Shown here: piece by piece, positions 16,523 through 26,834 of the stretch
Layout of the letters: the number at the start of each line of letters is the position of its first letter
Numbering within the stretch: the stretch's first letter is position 1
Assembly: GCF_001605885.1 (NCBI RefSeq)
Contig: NZ_LRPE01000006.1
Coordinates: 1 to 64,000 of the forward strand
Origin: Acinetobacter lactucae
GTDB taxonomy: Bacteria > Pseudomonadota > Gammaproteobacteria > Pseudomonadales > Moraxellaceae
Length of the DNA: 64,000 nt
Direction: 5' to 3'
The notes under the pieces: model-generated
What the model was told of the DNA's origin: nothing
The model's input: the letters and a program-made list of their open reading frames with translations, nothing else
Database searches by the model: none
Position numbers and translations under genes: made by a program

Positions 16523-16558
16523 TGTGTTGCCACATAAAGATAAAAGCCAAACAACACA
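16523..16558 (+). promoter_or_regulatory. Leader hairpin ending at the ribosome-binding site of the TerC gene
   Basis: TGTGTTG (16523-16529) pairs with CAACACA (16552-16558) around a 22-nt loop. The 3' arm touches the AGGAG Shine-Dalgarno (16558-16562) of the gene starting at 16571. It could tune translation. The 16245-16522 stretch shows nothing else definite. Confidence 0.3.
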
Positions 16559-16570
16559 GGAGCAGGATCA

Positions 16571-18160
16571 ATGATCTTTGAATGGATGTCTGATCCCTCT
16601 GCGTGGGTGGGTTTAGCAACTTTAATCGTTCTTGAAATTGTATTGGGGATCGATAACCTCGTTTTTATCGCTATTTTGGCCGAAAAACTACCGCCAGAGC
16701 AACGATCCAAGGCGCGTATAATCGGGTTAATGCTTGCCTTGGGAATGCGTCTTGTACTCTTAGCCTCGATTGCTTGGGTCGTGACACTGACTGAACCACT
16801 CTTCCATATTTTTGATCATCCATTCTCTGGTCGTGATTTGATTTTGCTATTCGGTGGAGTGTTCTTACTCTTTAAGGGCACCATGGAATTGCATGAGCGG
16901 ATGGAAGGGAAACAACTTCATAAGGAAGATAATCCCGTACATGCTGCATTCTGGATGGTCATTGTCCAGATTGTTGTGCTTGATGCTGTATTCTCGTTAG
17001 ACAGTGTAATCACAGCTGTAGGTATGGTGAAAGAGCTATCAGTAATGATGGTTGCTGTTGTTATTGCTGTCGGAATCATGTTGTGGGCATCAAAACCACT
17101 CATGGACTTTGTCAATAAGCACCCAACAGTCGTTATTCTGTGTCTTGGTTTCTTGATGATGATCGGTTTCTCTTTGGTGGTGGAAGGCTTTGGATTCCAT
17201 ATTCCGAAGGGTTACTTATATGCTGCAATTGGCTTCTCAATTTTAGTCGAAATGATCAATCAGAGCATGCGCCGCAATCAGGAAAAGCTGGTTACTACGA
17301 CAGACCTGCGTTATCGCACAGCCTCTGCTGTTTTACGTATGTTAGGCAGCAAAAACAGTGGTTCTTCAGATACTCAATCTTCTGATAAAGAAGATGTATT
17401 GGCTACGCAAGCTTTTGCAGATGAGGTTTTTGACGAAGACAATGGTGCTTATCACAGTGTGTTGGTACAAGGCGTTCTCGGCTTATCAGAGCGCCCAGTA
17501 AAGTCTGTTATGACTCCACGTCCTGAACTTGAGTGGATTGACTTAGATGATGAACCTGAAGTGTTAAAAGAACGTTTAATGTCGATGACACACTCTCGTT
17601 TAATTGTCGCACGCGGTGAGCTTGATAATATTGAGGGTATTGCACTTACGCATAAAGTTTTAAACAACTTTATTGAAACAGGTGTAATTGATTTCCAAAA
17701 GCATCTACGTGAACCTGTGATTGTGCATGAAAATGCTCAGGTACTCATGGTGATGGAGCAACTACGCCAAGCACCTCTACAAATGGCAATTGTTCTAAAT
17801 GAATATGGTTCAATCGAAGGTATTGCAACGCCAATCGATATCTTAGAGGCAATTGCGGGTGAATTCCCGGATGAAGATGAGTTAGATGCTGCTGCTGAAA
17901 GCTTGGCAGATGGTTCGTTAATGCTTGAAGGTTCAACTGACATTCGTCACGTATCACTTTTATTAGGTCGTGACTTGGTTGATGAAAGTGAACAATATTC
18001 AACTTTGTCAGGCTACTTGTTATTCCATTTAGGCCGTTTACCTGAAAATGGTGAAGCTGTTGAGGCGGACGGTTATCGCTTTGAAGTGATTACGATGGAA
18101 GGTCATAAAATCGAGAAAGTTCATATTGTTTCGATCGAACAAGATGAATCAAAAGATTAA
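16571..18160 (+). CDS. TerC-CBS-CorC membrane protein (YoaE/YegH type)
   Basis: A 529-residue three-part protein. Residues 1 to about 220 form a TerC membrane domain with seven helices and the acidic motifs [15 protein letters not shown] and [16 protein letters not shown], the likely cation-binding sites. A pair of CBS domains follows (about 290-420, with [18 protein letters not shown]), then a C-terminal CorC_HlyC transporter-associated domain from about 440. The architecture is that of E. coli YoaE/YegH. TerC proteins are linked to Mn2+ or other metal export, so an ion-transport role gated by nucleotide binding to the CBS pair is inferred. ATG 16571 follows AGGAG. It is monocistronic. Confidence 0.9.
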   Translation: MIFEWMSDPSAWVGLATLIVLEIVLGIDNLVFIAILAEKLPPEQRSKARIIGLMLALGMRLVLLASIAWVVTLTEPLFHIFDHPFSGRDLILLFGGVFLLFKGTMELHERMEGKQLHKEDNPVHAAFWMVIVQIVVLDAVFSLDSVITAVGMVKELSVMMVAVVIAVGIMLWASKPLMDFVNKHPTVVILCLGFLMMIGFSLVVEGFGFHIPKGYLYAAIGFSILVEMINQSMRRNQEKLVTTTDLRYRTASAVLRMLGSKNSGSSDTQSSDKEDVLATQAFADEVFDEDNGAYHSVLVQGVLGLSERPVKSVMTPRPELEWIDLDDEPEVLKERLMSMTHSRLIVARGELDNIEGIALTHKVLNNFIETGVIDFQKHLREPVIVHENAQVLMVMEQLRQAPLQMAIVLNEYGSIEGIATPIDILEAIAGEFPDEDELDAAAESLADGSLMLEGSTDIRHVSLLLGRDLVDESEQYSTLSGYLLFHLGRLPENGEAVEADGYRFEVITMEGHKIEKVHIVSIEQDESKD

Positions 18161-18190
18161 ATGACGTTTTAAGTTTAGAAACATCATAAA

Positions 18191-18210
18191 ATAGCTCAAC
18201 TCTGAGCTAT
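18191..18210 (+). terminator. Terminator after the TerC-CBS-CorC gene
   Basis: An ATAGCTCA/TGAGCTAT 8-bp stem is followed by T7. Confidence 0.88.
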
Positions 18211-18232
18211 TTTTTTATTTGAGAAACACCAA

Positions 18233-18700
18233 ATGACCCAACAAACTTGTCCATGTGGGAAAGGCAGCTATATAGAATGTTGTGAGCCTTTACATTTAGG
18301 CACAGCAAAAGCACTAACGGCAGAGCAGCTTATGCGTTCACGCTATAGCGCTTTTGCATTACAAAAAATTGATTATATTGTAGAAACGACTGCTTTAGGT
18401 CAGCAAACAGCACTTGATAAAGAGGCTCTTGCAGAGTGGAGTAAACAAAATCAATGGTTAGGTTTAGAGGTAGTTAACGCCAACGAGAAATTAGATAAAA
18501 CTCATGCACAGGTTGAGTTCAAGGCCCATTATCATGATGGACAAAAAGCCCAAATACACCATGAGATTTCACATTTTGTATCTCACCAGCAACAATGGTT
18601 TTTTCTCGACCCAACGGTCGATATGCATGTCACCATGAAACAACCTTGTATATGTGGTTCAGGAAAAAAATTTAAGCAATGCTGTGCACAATTTCTGTAA
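18233..18700 (+). CDS. YchJ family protein with two SEC-C zinc motifs
   Basis: A 155-residue protein. An N-terminal SEC-C-like motif CPCGKGSYIECC occupies residues 6-17 and a second, CICGSGKKFKQCC, residues 139-151; each should bind one zinc. The middle is the YchJ/UPF0225 domain (LMRSRYSAFALQKIDYIVETT, HYHDGQKAQIHHEISHF), an NTF2-like fold. SEC-C motifs are shared with SecA and often mediate protein or nucleic-acid contacts. No function is established. It has its own short 5' region after a terminator and is followed closely by the TRIC channel gene, which may be cotranscribed. Confidence 0.9.
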   Translation: MTQQTCPCGKGSYIECCEPLHLGTAKALTAEQLMRSRYSAFALQKIDYIVETTALGQQTALDKEALAEWSKQNQWLGLEVVNANEKLDKTHAQVEFKAHYHDGQKAQIHHEISHFVSHQQQWFFLDPTVDMHVTMKQPCICGSGKKFKQCCAQFL

Positions 18701-18745
18701 GTTTATCTTAAAATACGCCCACCGTTTGGCCTGAGGGAAAGGGCG

Positions 18746-19390
18746 ATGTTACTCACCGTTATTTATATTATTGCGATTACTGCGGAAGCCATGACAGGTG
18801 CATTGTCTGCTGGTCGACGGAGTATGGACTGGTTCGGTGTCGTACTGATTGCCTGTGTGACTGCTTTAGGTGGTGGTTCGGTGCGTGATGTATTGCTAGG
18901 TCACTATCCTTTAACTTGGGTAAAACATCCAGAATATTTGGTGCTCACTTGTTGTGCTGCATTTGTCACAATCATTATTGCCAAATGGATGCGTCACTTA
19001 CATAACATCTTTTTGGTGCTCGATGCTTTAGGTCTAATTGGCTTTACGATTATTGGCTGCCAGATTGCCTTACAAATGGGGCATGGTTTTGTCGTATCGG
19101 CAGTAGCGGGGGTGCTGACAGGAGTATCTGGTGGTATTTTACGTGATATTTTATGTAACGATGTTCCGTTTGTTTTCCGCCGTGAACTCTATGCGAGTAT
19201 TTCTTTTGTCGCAGTCATCTGTTACTGGGTTTGTCAGGATTTAGGATTAAGTTTAGAGTTAACCGTCATTTCAACTTTGGTGTTTGGTTTTACCTTACGC
19301 CTGATTGCGATCTATTTTGGATTGGAAATGCCGAAATTTATTTATAAAGATGATGATGCAGAATCGGCTTCTTCAACCGACGAACATTAA
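18746..19390 (+). CDS. Trimeric intracellular cation (TRIC) channel family protein
   Basis: A 214-residue membrane protein of the YicG/UPF0126 family, the bacterial relatives of TRIC channels that form potassium-permeable trimers. Two homologous halves of about three helices each carry the repeated GGG.VRD signature: ALGGGSVRDVLLG in the first half and GVSGGILRDILCN in the second. The length is typical. The tail is acidic and polar. The start ATG is preceded by GAGGGAAAGGGCG. It lies 45 bp after the YchJ gene on the same strand. Confidence 0.9.
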   Translation: MLLTVIYIIAITAEAMTGALSAGRRSMDWFGVVLIACVTALGGGSVRDVLLGHYPLTWVKHPEYLVLTCCAAFVTIIIAKWMRHLHNIFLVLDALGLIGFTIIGCQIALQMGHGFVVSAVAGVLTGVSGGILRDILCNDVPFVFRRELYASISFVAVICYWVCQDLGLSLELTVISTLVFGFTLRLIAIYFGLEMPKFIYKDDDAESASSTDEH

Positions 19391-19472
19391 TCCTGCAGAA
19401 CTCCATGTGGGCATGCTATAACAATTAAATATATTGGCTTGCTCACTTATTCTTTCCAGTAGAGTTTTTCCT

Positions 19473-20792
19473 ATGGACCTGATTTCACGTATACAAAATC
19501 TTCCAATCGGCAAATTTCACTACACATTATTGTGGGTGGTTGGTTTAGGTTGGATGTTTGATGCGATGGACACAGGAATCATTGCTTTTATCATGACAAC
19601 GCTTGTGAAAGACTGGGCATTAACACCAGCCGAAAGCGGTTGGATTGTGAGTATTGGTTTTGTAGGAATGGCTATTGGGGCTGTTTGCTCAGGGGCTTTA
19701 GCAGACCGCTTTGGTCGTAAGACAATATTTGCAGTGACTATGGCGATCTATAGCATCGCGACAGCCTTATGTGCTTTTGCTCCAGACTTAAAGTGGTTAT
19801 TAATTTTCCGTTTTATTGTTGGTCTTGGACTTGGGGGACAGTTACCTGTTGCAGTGACATTGGTAAGTGAATATATACCTGCACATGTACGTGGTCGTTT
19901 TATCGTACTACTCGAAAGTTTTTGGGGTTTGGGTTGGCTAGTTGCGGCACTCATTTCTTATTTTATTATTCCTAAATTTGGTTGGCATATTGCCTTTCTT
20001 ATGGGAGGCCTTCCACTAATTTATATTTTAGTGATTTGGAAAAAACTCCCTGAATCGATACCGTACCTGATTAACCGTGGACGTGTTGAAGAAGCACATG
20101 CATTAGTTCAAAAATTAGAAGCTCAAGCAGGTGTTCAAATTGTTCACCATATTGAAGTCGTGCCTGTTGCCATGCGACAAAAAGTCTCTTTTAAACAACT
20201 GTGGAGTAGTCAATTTGCTCGCAGAAGTTTAATGCTTTGGCTCATCTGGTTTGGAATTGTATATTCCTACTACGGTATCTTTACGTGGCTACCAAGCTTA
20301 TTGGTGAAACAGGGCTATGACATCGTTAAATCTTTTGAATATGTTTTGTTGATGATTTTAGCGCAGCTACCCGGCTACTTGGCAGCAGCATGGTTTGTGG
20401 AGCGATTGGGTAGAAAAATTACACTCGCTGCATTTATCGGTTTTTGTGCTTTATCTGCATATTTCTTTGGACAAGCCGATAGTGTAAATAGCATTATGTT
20501 TTGGGGCTGTCTCATGTCATTCTTTAATTTGGGTGCATGGGGAGTGTTATACACCTATACACCAGAGCAATATCCAGCCAATATTCGGGCTTTCGGTTCG
20601 GGCTGGGCATCGGCAATGGGCCGTTTAGGTGGAATTTTGGCACCGATAGTCGTCACTCATATGATGGTTTCCAAAAATGGGTTTAGCCATGTTTTTATGA
20701 TGTTCACTATTGTTTTACTTTTGGTTGCAGCTGTAATTTTAATATTAGGTGAAGAAACCCAAGGTAAAAGACTAGAGTCGATCGGTCTCTAG
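19473..20792 (+). CDS. MFS transporter, proton symporter of the aromatic-acid/sugar group
   Basis: A 439-residue major-facilitator protein with 12 predicted helices. The first helix holds the DAMDTGII motif typical of aromatic acid:H+ symporters and related sugar/SV2-type carriers. Loop 2-3 carries GALADRFGRKTIFAVT (motif A), and LPESIPYLINRGRVEEA lies in the central loop. It should import an organic acid or similar solute. ATG 19473 begins the usual family N-terminus; the frame runs back to 19434 without support. No catabolic genes are adjacent, so the substrate is not deducible. Confidence 0.87.
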   Translation: MDLISRIQNLPIGKFHYTLLWVVGLGWMFDAMDTGIIAFIMTTLVKDWALTPAESGWIVSIGFVGMAIGAVCSGALADRFGRKTIFAVTMAIYSIATALCAFAPDLKWLLIFRFIVGLGLGGQLPVAVTLVSEYIPAHVRGRFIVLLESFWGLGWLVAALISYFIIPKFGWHIAFLMGGLPLIYILVIWKKLPESIPYLINRGRVEEAHALVQKLEAQAGVQIVHHIEVVPVAMRQKVSFKQLWSSQFARRSLMLWLIWFGIVYSYYGIFTWLPSLLVKQGYDIVKSFEYVLLMILAQLPGYLAAAWFVERLGRKITLAAFIGFCALSAYFFGQADSVNSIMFWGCLMSFFNLGAWGVLYTYTPEQYPANIRAFGSGWASAMGRLGGILAPIVVTHMMVSKNGFSHVFMMFTIVLLLVAAVILILGEETQGKRLESIGL

Positions 20793-20944
20793 TTTTGCCT
20801 AACTTTATAGCAAGTAACTAAAAATATAGAGAGATGAGACATAATTTGACGCTTAGGTGACAGAGTCCCTCTTGTGTCTGTAACATAGCCCACTTAGCAT
20901 AAGACTCACTTAAAATAACGACTGATTTGGAAGATAAGCTGACT

Positions 20945-23164
20945 ATGACCAGCCTTGCGCATCAAGCGACAGAAAACCGCTCTGTAGCCGAATTTACTGA
21001 ACAGGCTTACCTGAATTATGCCATGTACGTCATCATGGACCGTGCATTGCCACATATCAGTGATGGCTTAAAACCTGTACAGCGCCGTATTGTCTACGCC
21101 ATGAGCGAGTTGGGCTTAAAAAGCAGTGGTAAGCCAAAAAAATCGGCCCGTACTGTCGGTGACGTACTCGGTAAATATCATCCGCATGGTGATTCGGCAT
21201 GTTATGAAGCCATGGTGCTAATGGCTCAGCCATTTAGTTATCGCTATCCTTTAATTGAAGGTCAAGGGAACTGGGGTTCACCAGATGACCCTAAATCGTT
21301 TGCTGCGATGCGTTATACCGAGGCAAAACTTTCTGCCTACAGTGAGTTATTACTAAGTGAGTTAGGACAAGGCACGAGTGAATGGCAAGATAACTTTGAT
21401 GGTTCTTTAAAAGAACCAATTACGTTACCAGCACGAGTTCCTAATATTCTACTTAATGGTACAACTGGTATTGCGGTGGGTATGGCGACCGATATTCCGC
21501 CACATAATTTGCGTGAAGTGATTAAAGGAACAATTGCCTTAATTCGTAACCCGCAAACATCAGATGAAAAATTGGCTGAATATATTCCAGCGCCAGATTT
21601 ACCAACAAAAGCTGAAATTATTACGCCGCCAGAAGAATTACTCAAAATCCAGACGACTGGTCGTGGCAGTTACCGCATGCGAGCGGTTTATACCATCGAA
21701 AAAAATGAAATCGTGATTACCGAATTGCCGTATCAAGTATCGGGTTCTAAGGTAATTACTCAAATTGCCGACCAAATGCAGGCCAAAAAGCTGCCATTAG
21801 TGGTGGATGTGCGTGATGAGTCGGATCATGAAAATCCAACACGACTCGTGATTGTACTGCGTTCTAACCGCATTGATGCGGAAGCGGTGATGAGCCACTT
21901 ATTTGCGACCACCGATTTAGAATCAAGCTACCGTGTTAATTTAAACATGATTGGTGAGGACGGGCGTCCTCAAGTTAAATCGATTCGCCGTATCTTGCTT
22001 GAGTGGATTGAAATCCGCAAAAAAACGGTAACTCGCCGTTTAGAATATCATTTAAACCGCATTGAAAAACGCCTACATATTTTGGCAGGTCTTTTAATTG
22101 CTTATCTTGATATTGATACAGTGATTCGTATTATTCGTGAAGAAGATCAGCCTAAACCTGTATTGATGGAACATTTCAAAATTGATGAAATACAGGCAGA
22201 AGCAATTTTAGAACTCAAGTTACGTCATTTAGCAAAACTTGAAGAGATGGAAATCCGTCATGAACAAGATGAGCTTGCTGCAAAAGCTGCCATTATTCGT
22301 GAACAATTAGAAAATCCAGAATCTTTAAAGAACCTGATTATTGGTGAATTAAAAGAAGACGCGAAAAAGTTTGGTGACGAACGCCGTTCTCCAATTGTCG
22401 CGCGTGCTGAAGCTGTTCAAATTAAAGAACAGGATTTAATGCCAGCTGAAGCAGTAACGGTGGTTTTATCTGAAGCTGGATGGATCCGTGCTGCAAAAGG
22501 TGCGGATGTTGATGCAGAGAATTTAAACTATCGTGCTGGCGACCAATATCTAAGTCATGCGGTGGGTAAAACCAATCAACGAATTTATTTCCTTGATGAG
22601 ACAGGGCGTAGTTACGCATTACCTATTAGCAGCTTGCCATCAGCAAGAGGTTTAGGTGAGCCATTAAGTTCGAAACTTGCTCCTGCAAGTGGAGTATCGT
22701 TTATTCAGGTCTATTTAGATGATGAAGACTCAGAACTTATTGCTGCTAGCTCATCAGGTTATGGCTTTAAAACTCAAGTCAAACAGTTAGATACCAATGC
22801 CAAGGCAGGAAAAAGCTTCTTGTCGGTACCTGAAAAATCAACAGCTTTACCCTTAATACCTGCCCAAAACATGACACATTTAGCTGTGCTTAGTTCTGCA
22901 GGTCGACTCTTAATTATTGATTTGTCAGAACTGCCAAACTTAAATAAGGGTAAAGGTAATAAGTTGATACAACTTGAAGCGAAAGAGCAGATTTTATCCA
23001 TGACAACCTTGAACTTAGATGAAATAATTCAGGTGGTTGCAGGTCAACAACATCTAAAATTAAAAGGTGAGGATCTACAAAAATACATGGGTAAACGTGC
23101 TTCAAAAGGTCACCTCTTACCACGTGGATATCAAAAAGCAAATAAACTGTTGATTCAGAGATAA
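20945..23164 (+). CDS. parC: DNA topoisomerase IV subunit A
   Basis: The 739-residue breakage-reunion subunit of topoisomerase IV, which decatenates daughter chromosomes with ParE. The catalytic tyrosine is Y124 in [10 protein letters not shown]. The quinolone-resistance region [13 protein letters not shown] carries S84 and E88, the susceptible residues (the A. baumannii changes I recall are S84L and E88K). C-terminal beta-pinwheel repeats follow from about residue 500. ATG 20945 is chosen over an in-frame TTG at 20927 because it follows GGAAGA and gives the normal length. It is monocistronic; parE is not in this window. Confidence 0.97.
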   Translation: MTSLAHQATENRSVAEFTEQAYLNYAMYVIMDRALPHISDGLKPVQRRIVYAMSELGLKSSGKPKKSARTVGDVLGKYHPHGDSACYEAMVLMAQPFSYRYPLIEGQGNWGSPDDPKSFAAMRYTEAKLSAYSELLLSELGQGTSEWQDNFDGSLKEPITLPARVPNILLNGTTGIAVGMATDIPPHNLREVIKGTIALIRNPQTSDEKLAEYIPAPDLPTKAEIITPPEELLKIQTTGRGSYRMRAVYTIEKNEIVITELPYQVSGSKVITQIADQMQAKKLPLVVDVRDESDHENPTRLVIVLRSNRIDAEAVMSHLFATTDLESSYRVNLNMIGEDGRPQVKSIRRILLEWIEIRKKTVTRRLEYHLNRIEKRLHILAGLLIAYLDIDTVIRIIREEDQPKPVLMEHFKIDEIQAEAILELKLRHLAKLEEMEIRHEQDELAAKAAIIREQLENPESLKNLIIGELKEDAKKFGDERRSPIVARAEAVQIKEQDLMPAEAVTVVLSEAGWIRAAKGADVDAENLNYRAGDQYLSHAVGKTNQRIYFLDETGRSYALPISSLPSARGLGEPLSSKLAPASGVSFIQVYLDDEDSELIAASSSGYGFKTQVKQLDTNAKAGKSFLSVPEKSTALPLIPAQNMTHLAVLSSAGRLLIIDLSELPNLNKGKGNKLIQLEAKEQILSMTTLNLDEIIQVVAGQQHLKLKGEDLQKYMGKRASKGHLLPRGYQKANKLLIQR

Positions 23165-23461
23165 AGCTAGCGTCGGGCAACATAAATACGCTATATATGG
23201 CAACATGTTCAAGCAATGAACTGAACTTGTTGGTATGGAATAATGATTAAAAGGACAGCAATTTGGAGTGCGTAATTTGTACTCCATACACAAAATTTGA
23301 CAGGGTCAAATTGTCAAAACTTCTGTCTCATAATCTTGTTCGAAAGTGTCATGAATGTGCCAATAAGTTTTAAATATGTTCTGGCACCAAGAAGCTAAAG
23401 AATAGCTGGGGCATTGAATAACAGTTATTACTAAGGATTACGAATCGGAGATAATGGCATT

Positions 23462-25141
23462 ATGGAAAAGATTTGGTTTGCAGAATACCAAAAAACAGGG
23501 ATTCCAGAAACAGTAGCATTGCCTGCGGAAAATACCTCTCTTGTTGATATTTTTGAGAGTAATTTCCAAAAATTTGGTTCTCGTGATGCCTTTATCTTTA
23601 TGGATAAAGCGATGTCATTTAACGAGTTAGAACTTGCAAGTCGTAAGTTCGCGACCTATTTGCAAAATTTGGGGTTAGCAAAAGGAACTCGTGTGGCAGT
23701 GATGATGCCGAATGTGTTGCAGTATCCTGTAGTTGCATTAGCAGTGTTACGTGCAGGCTTAGTTTTAGTGAATGTTAATCCACTTTATACAGCACGTGAA
23801 CTCGAGCATCAGTTAAATGACTCAGGTGCAGAAGTACTCGTGATTATCGAAAACTTCGCTAGTGTGTATCAAAGCATTTTAGGTAAAACTCCTGTGAAGC
23901 ATGTTGTGGTTGCCACAGTAGGAGATATGCTGGGTACACTTAAAGGTACGTTAGTAAATTTTGTATTGCGTAAAGTACGTAAGCAAATTCCTGCTTGGAA
24001 TATTCCAGGGTACGTTAAATTTAATACAGCATTAAATAAAGAAAGTCCGAGTAATTATAAGCGCCCGAGTTTAACTTTAAGTGATACTGCGGTGCTTCAA
24101 TATACGGGTGGTACTACAGGTGTTTCAAAAGGTGCGGAACTGACTCACCGTAATTTGGTTGCCAACCTTTTACAATGTGACGGTATCTTCCAAAGTAAAT
24201 TTGGTGCAAATGATGGTGCTAAAGGCGACCGTATTGTTTGTGCATTACCGCTTTATCATATTTTTGCGTTCATGGTTTGCGCAATGTACGGTATGTATAA
24301 AGGTCAGGCAAATATCTTGATTCCGAACCCACGTGATTTACCGGCTGTGATTAATGAATTACGTAAATATCAGCCATCATTCTTCCCAGCAGTAAATACA
24401 TTATTTAATGCTTTAGTGAATAATGAAGAATTCAAACAACTTGACCATAGCAATTTAAAAATGGCGATGGGTGGCGGTATGGCAGTTTTACCTTCTACAG
24501 CAGAAGCTTGGAAGAAAATTACTGGTACAACCATTATCGAAGGTTATGGCTTGTCTGAGACTTCTCCAGTAGCGACTGCGAACCCACCAGCTTCTACCGA
24601 ATTTAGCGGCACCATTGGTATTCCATTGCCTTTAACAGAAGTTGCTATTTTAGATGATGACGGTAATGAAGTTGCTTTGGGAGAACAAGGTGAAATTTCA
24701 ATCCGTGGTCCTCAAGTTATGAAAGGCTATTGGAACCGTCCGGATGAAACAGCTAAGGTCATGACAGCAGATGGTTTCTTCCGTACAGGTGACATTGGTG
24801 TAATGGACAGCCGTGGATACGTTAAAATCGTAGACCGTAAAAAAGATATGATTTTGGTATCTGGCTTTAACGTTTATCCAAGTGAAATTGAAGAAATTAT
24901 TGCTAAACATCCAAAAGTATTGGAAGTGGCTGCAATTGGTGTTCCAGACGAAAAATCAGGTGAAGTGCCTAAACTCTTTATCGTGAAAAAAGATCAAAGC
25001 TTAACGACTGAAGAAGTTTTGAACTTTGCTAAAGAGAACTTAACAGGCTATAAACGCCCTCGTTATGTTGAGTTTATGGATGAATTACCAAAATCAAATG
25101 TAGGCAAAATTTTACGTAAAGACTTACGTAAACCAACCTAA
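23462..25141 (+). CDS. fadD: Long-chain fatty-acid-CoA ligase
   Basis: A 559-residue ANL-superfamily enzyme that activates fatty acids to acyl-CoA with ATP, feeding beta-oxidation. The AMP-binding motif YTGGTTGVSKG is at 214-224, EGYGLSETSPVA in the middle, FRTGDIG and DRKKDMILVSGFNVYPSEIE mark the hinge, and the C-terminal lysine is in PKSNVGKILRKDLR. The length and full motif set fit FadD. ATG 23462 follows CGGAG. The 297-bp gap upstream (23165-23461) has AT-rich inverted repeats, including GGAGT-N11-ACTCC and repeated GTCAAA, that could bind a fatty-acid regulator, but none could be assigned. Confidence 0.94.
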   Translation: MEKIWFAEYQKTGIPETVALPAENTSLVDIFESNFQKFGSRDAFIFMDKAMSFNELELASRKFATYLQNLGLAKGTRVAVMMPNVLQYPVVALAVLRAGLVLVNVNPLYTARELEHQLNDSGAEVLVIIENFASVYQSILGKTPVKHVVVATVGDMLGTLKGTLVNFVLRKVRKQIPAWNIPGYVKFNTALNKESPSNYKRPSLTLSDTAVLQYTGGTTGVSKGAELTHRNLVANLLQCDGIFQSKFGANDGAKGDRIVCALPLYHIFAFMVCAMYGMYKGQANILIPNPRDLPAVINELRKYQPSFFPAVNTLFNALVNNEEFKQLDHSNLKMAMGGGMAVLPSTAEAWKKITGTTIIEGYGLSETSPVATANPPASTEFSGTIGIPLPLTEVAILDDDGNEVALGEQGEISIRGPQVMKGYWNRPDETAKVMTADGFFRTGDIGVMDSRGYVKIVDRKKDMILVSGFNVYPSEIEEIIAKHPKVLEVAAIGVPDEKSGEVPKLFIVKKDQSLTTEEVLNFAKENLTGYKRPRYVEFMDELPKSNVGKILRKDLRKPT

Positions 25142-25155
25142 TAAGTTAATAAAAA

Positions 25156-25171
25156 AGCGCCTTAGGGCGCT
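25156..25171. terminator. Bidirectional terminator after fadD
   Basis: An AGCGCC/GGCGCT stem with a TTAG loop is flanked by A and T runs. It also serves the convergent membrane-protein gene. Confidence 0.88.
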
Positions 25172-25181
25172 TTTTTTGTTT

Positions 25182-25571
25182 CTATATTTTATGGCTTTTC
25201 ATAAACCAGCGGTCTATATAAGGGCGACCAATTCCAACCATTCCAACAAAAACAAGCATTGTGCCAAGTTGTAAGCGTAGATGAGTTAAATCGAGCTGAC
25301 CATAACTTAAATAATTATCTGCTAGGCAATATAGAGCAATCACAATTAACCAGTGCCACAAAGTAAGTCGTTTAATACCGACTGCAATAAAAGTAATTGT
25401 TAATATGACAAAGGTACCAAGCGTCGATTGCCAATTCAGATTTGCACAAATTACACTCAATAAAAAAGCGACAATAGGAAGCACGATTTTTAATATACGA
25501 TCTACCTGAAGTTGATTCTGTTTTTGCTTGTCTAAGACGTCAAACAATTCTTTTTGATCAGGTTGTTGCAT
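25182..25571 (-). CDS. Small integral membrane protein of unknown function
   Basis: A 129-residue protein. The first 30 residues are polar and basic-acidic (QPDQKELFDVLDKQKQNQ), followed by four predicted membrane helices separated by short loops, including AVGIKRLTLWHWLIVIALYCLADNYLSYGQ. I do not recognise a named family. ATG 25571 is preferred because AGGACC precedes it; the open frame runs on to 25697, but that would overlap the divergent MAPEG gene. It is convergent with fadD and divergent from the MAPEG gene. Confidence 0.65.
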   Translation of the reverse strand: MQQPDQKELFDVLDKQKQNQLQVDRILKIVLPIVAFLLSVICANLNWQSTLGTFVILTITFIAVGIKRLTLWHWLIVIALYCLADNYLSYGQLDLTHLRLQLGTMLVFVGMVGIGRPYIDRWFMKSHKI

Positions 25572-25677
25572 ACATGGTCCTATTAATGAGTGATGACAAG
25601 TGATTGCATAAAATTTCAGGTAAAAATGCAATGTTATGATAGCATGATCAACAGTATTTTCAGTGATGGATGGCACT

Positions 25678-26076
25678 ATGCAGGGCATTAGCGGCATTAT
25701 CTATATTATTTTAGTGGCATGTTTGCTGCCATACGCATTTACCGTAATTGCAAAGTTTACAGGTGGTTTTCAGCCTGCCGATAATCAAAATCCGAGAGCT
25801 TTTTTTGCTAAAACGACAGGCCTTGCCGCTCGAGCGAATGCTGTACAACAAAATAGCTTTGAAAGCCTACCTTTATTTTTAACGGCTATTTTGATGGCTG
25901 AATATATGGTTGTTCCAGAATATTTCATTCTGAGATTAGGTTGGGCTTATATTATTTTAAGAGTTATTTATGGGATCTGCTATTTAAGTAACTGGGCAAC
26001 TTTACGTTCGATTGTTTGGTTCTTATCTATATTGTGCCCAATCTTCTTATTAGTGGTCACGATAAAACTGACTTGA
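25678..26076 (+). CDS. MAPEG family membrane protein
   Basis: A 132-residue four-helix membrane protein of the MAPEG group (membrane-associated proteins in eicosanoid and glutathione metabolism). The family block NPRAFFAKTTGLAARANAVQQNSFESLPLF, with Arg and Asn-x-x-Glu positions, is clear, followed by ILRVIYGICYLSNWATLRSIVW. Bacterial members are short and their reactions mostly unknown; some have glutathione transferase activity. ATG 25678 is chosen; in-frame starts at 25663 (GTG) and 25666 (ATG) are possible. It is monocistronic or read through to ppa 128 bp on, though ppa has its own promoter. Confidence 0.85.
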   Translation: MQGISGIIYIILVACLLPYAFTVIAKFTGGFQPADNQNPRAFFAKTTGLAARANAVQQNSFESLPLFLTAILMAEYMVVPEYFILRLGWAYIILRVIYGICYLSNWATLRSIVWFLSILCPIFLLVVTIKLT

Positions 26077-26122
26077 GTGTCATTCTGTCATCATTCATAT
26101 CTACTTTCGCATGGGCCCATTG

Positions 26123-26160
26123 TATAATCGGCATCATTTTGATGATATCCACGCTATAAT
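26123..26160 (+). promoter_or_regulatory. Two -10 boxes upstream of ppa
   Basis: Consensus TATAAT occurs at 26123-26128 and again at 26155-26160, pointing to tandem promoters for ppa. A perfect palindrome ATGGGCCCAT lies just upstream, at 26111-26120. Confidence 0.5.
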
Positions 26161-26203
26161 CGAGTGGATTTTACATCTGACTTCATAACGAAAGAGTATT
26201 GAT

Positions 26204-26728
26204 ATGAGTTACAGCAATATCCCAGCAGGTAAAGATGCGCCAAATGACATCTATGTCATCATTGAAATTCCTGCAAATGCAGCACCAATTAAATATGAAA
26301 TCGATAAAGATTCTGATGCATTGTTTGTAGACCGTTTCATGGGTACAGCAATGTTCTATCCAGCGAACTATGGCTATGTTCCAAATACTTTGTCTGAAGA
26401 TGGCGACCCATTAGACGTACTTGTTGTAACTCCACATCCTGTTGCTGCTGGTTCTGTAATTCGTTGCCGTCCAGTGGGCAAATTAAATATGGAAGATGAC
26501 GGTGGTATTGATGCGAAATTAATCGCTGTTCCACACGAAAAATTATCTCCACTTTACAAAGACGTTAAGGAATATACAGATCTTCCTCCGTTATTGATTA
26601 GCCAAGTTGAGCATTTCTTCAGTCACTATAAAGATTTAGAACCAGGTAAGTGGGTAAAAATCAGTGGTTGGGAAGGTGCTGATGTTGCTAAAGCAGAAGT
26701 ATTAAAAGCAATTGAAGCTGCTAAATAA
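26204..26728 (+). CDS. ppa: Inorganic pyrophosphatase
   Basis: A 174-residue family I soluble pyrophosphatase that splits PPi to two phosphates and so drives biosynthetic reactions. The active-site motif DGDPLD has D66, D68 and D71, with the earlier EIPAN and [10 protein letters not shown] blocks. It is a hexameric bacterial-type enzyme of normal length. It has two candidate promoters and is followed by two stacked hairpins. The assignment is secure. Confidence 0.97.
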   Translation: MSYSNIPAGKDAPNDIYVIIEIPANAAPIKYEIDKDSDALFVDRFMGTAMFYPANYGYVPNTLSEDGDPLDVLVVTPHPVAAGSVIRCRPVGKLNMEDDGGIDAKLIAVPHEKLSPLYKDVKEYTDLPPLLISQVEHFFSHYKDLEPGKWVKISGWEGADVAKAEVLKAIEAAK

Positions 26729-26781
26729 GCTTTAATTTATAAGCTCAGAGTTTCTCAATTGATATTCTGAGCTTAATAAAA

Positions 26782-26809
26782 AACCTACATCTGTTGCCAG
26801 ACGTAGGTT
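26782..26809. terminator. Terminator between ppa and the OprD-type porin gene
   Basis: An AACCTAC.TCTG/CAGA.GTAGGTT stem is flanked by A and T runs, so it works both ways. A second stem, TAAGCTCAGA/TCTGAGCTTA, lies just before it at about 26739-26776 on the ppa side. Confidence 0.8.
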
Positions 26810-26834
26810 TTTTTATGCTTGATAGATTTGTGAA

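Noticed and set aside
16440..16570. Possible yybP-ykoY manganese riboswitch before the TerC gene
   Set aside because: The conserved loop sequences of that riboswitch could not be matched; only a short hairpin next to the ribosome-binding site remains.
21337..23216. Several open frames antisense to parC
   Set aside because: They mirror the codon pattern of parC, lack ribosome-binding sites and show no family features.
23380..23400. TGGCACCAAGAAGC as sigma-54 promoter of fadD
   Set aside because: GG and GC are 9 bp apart, not 10, and the -12 half lacks TTGC.
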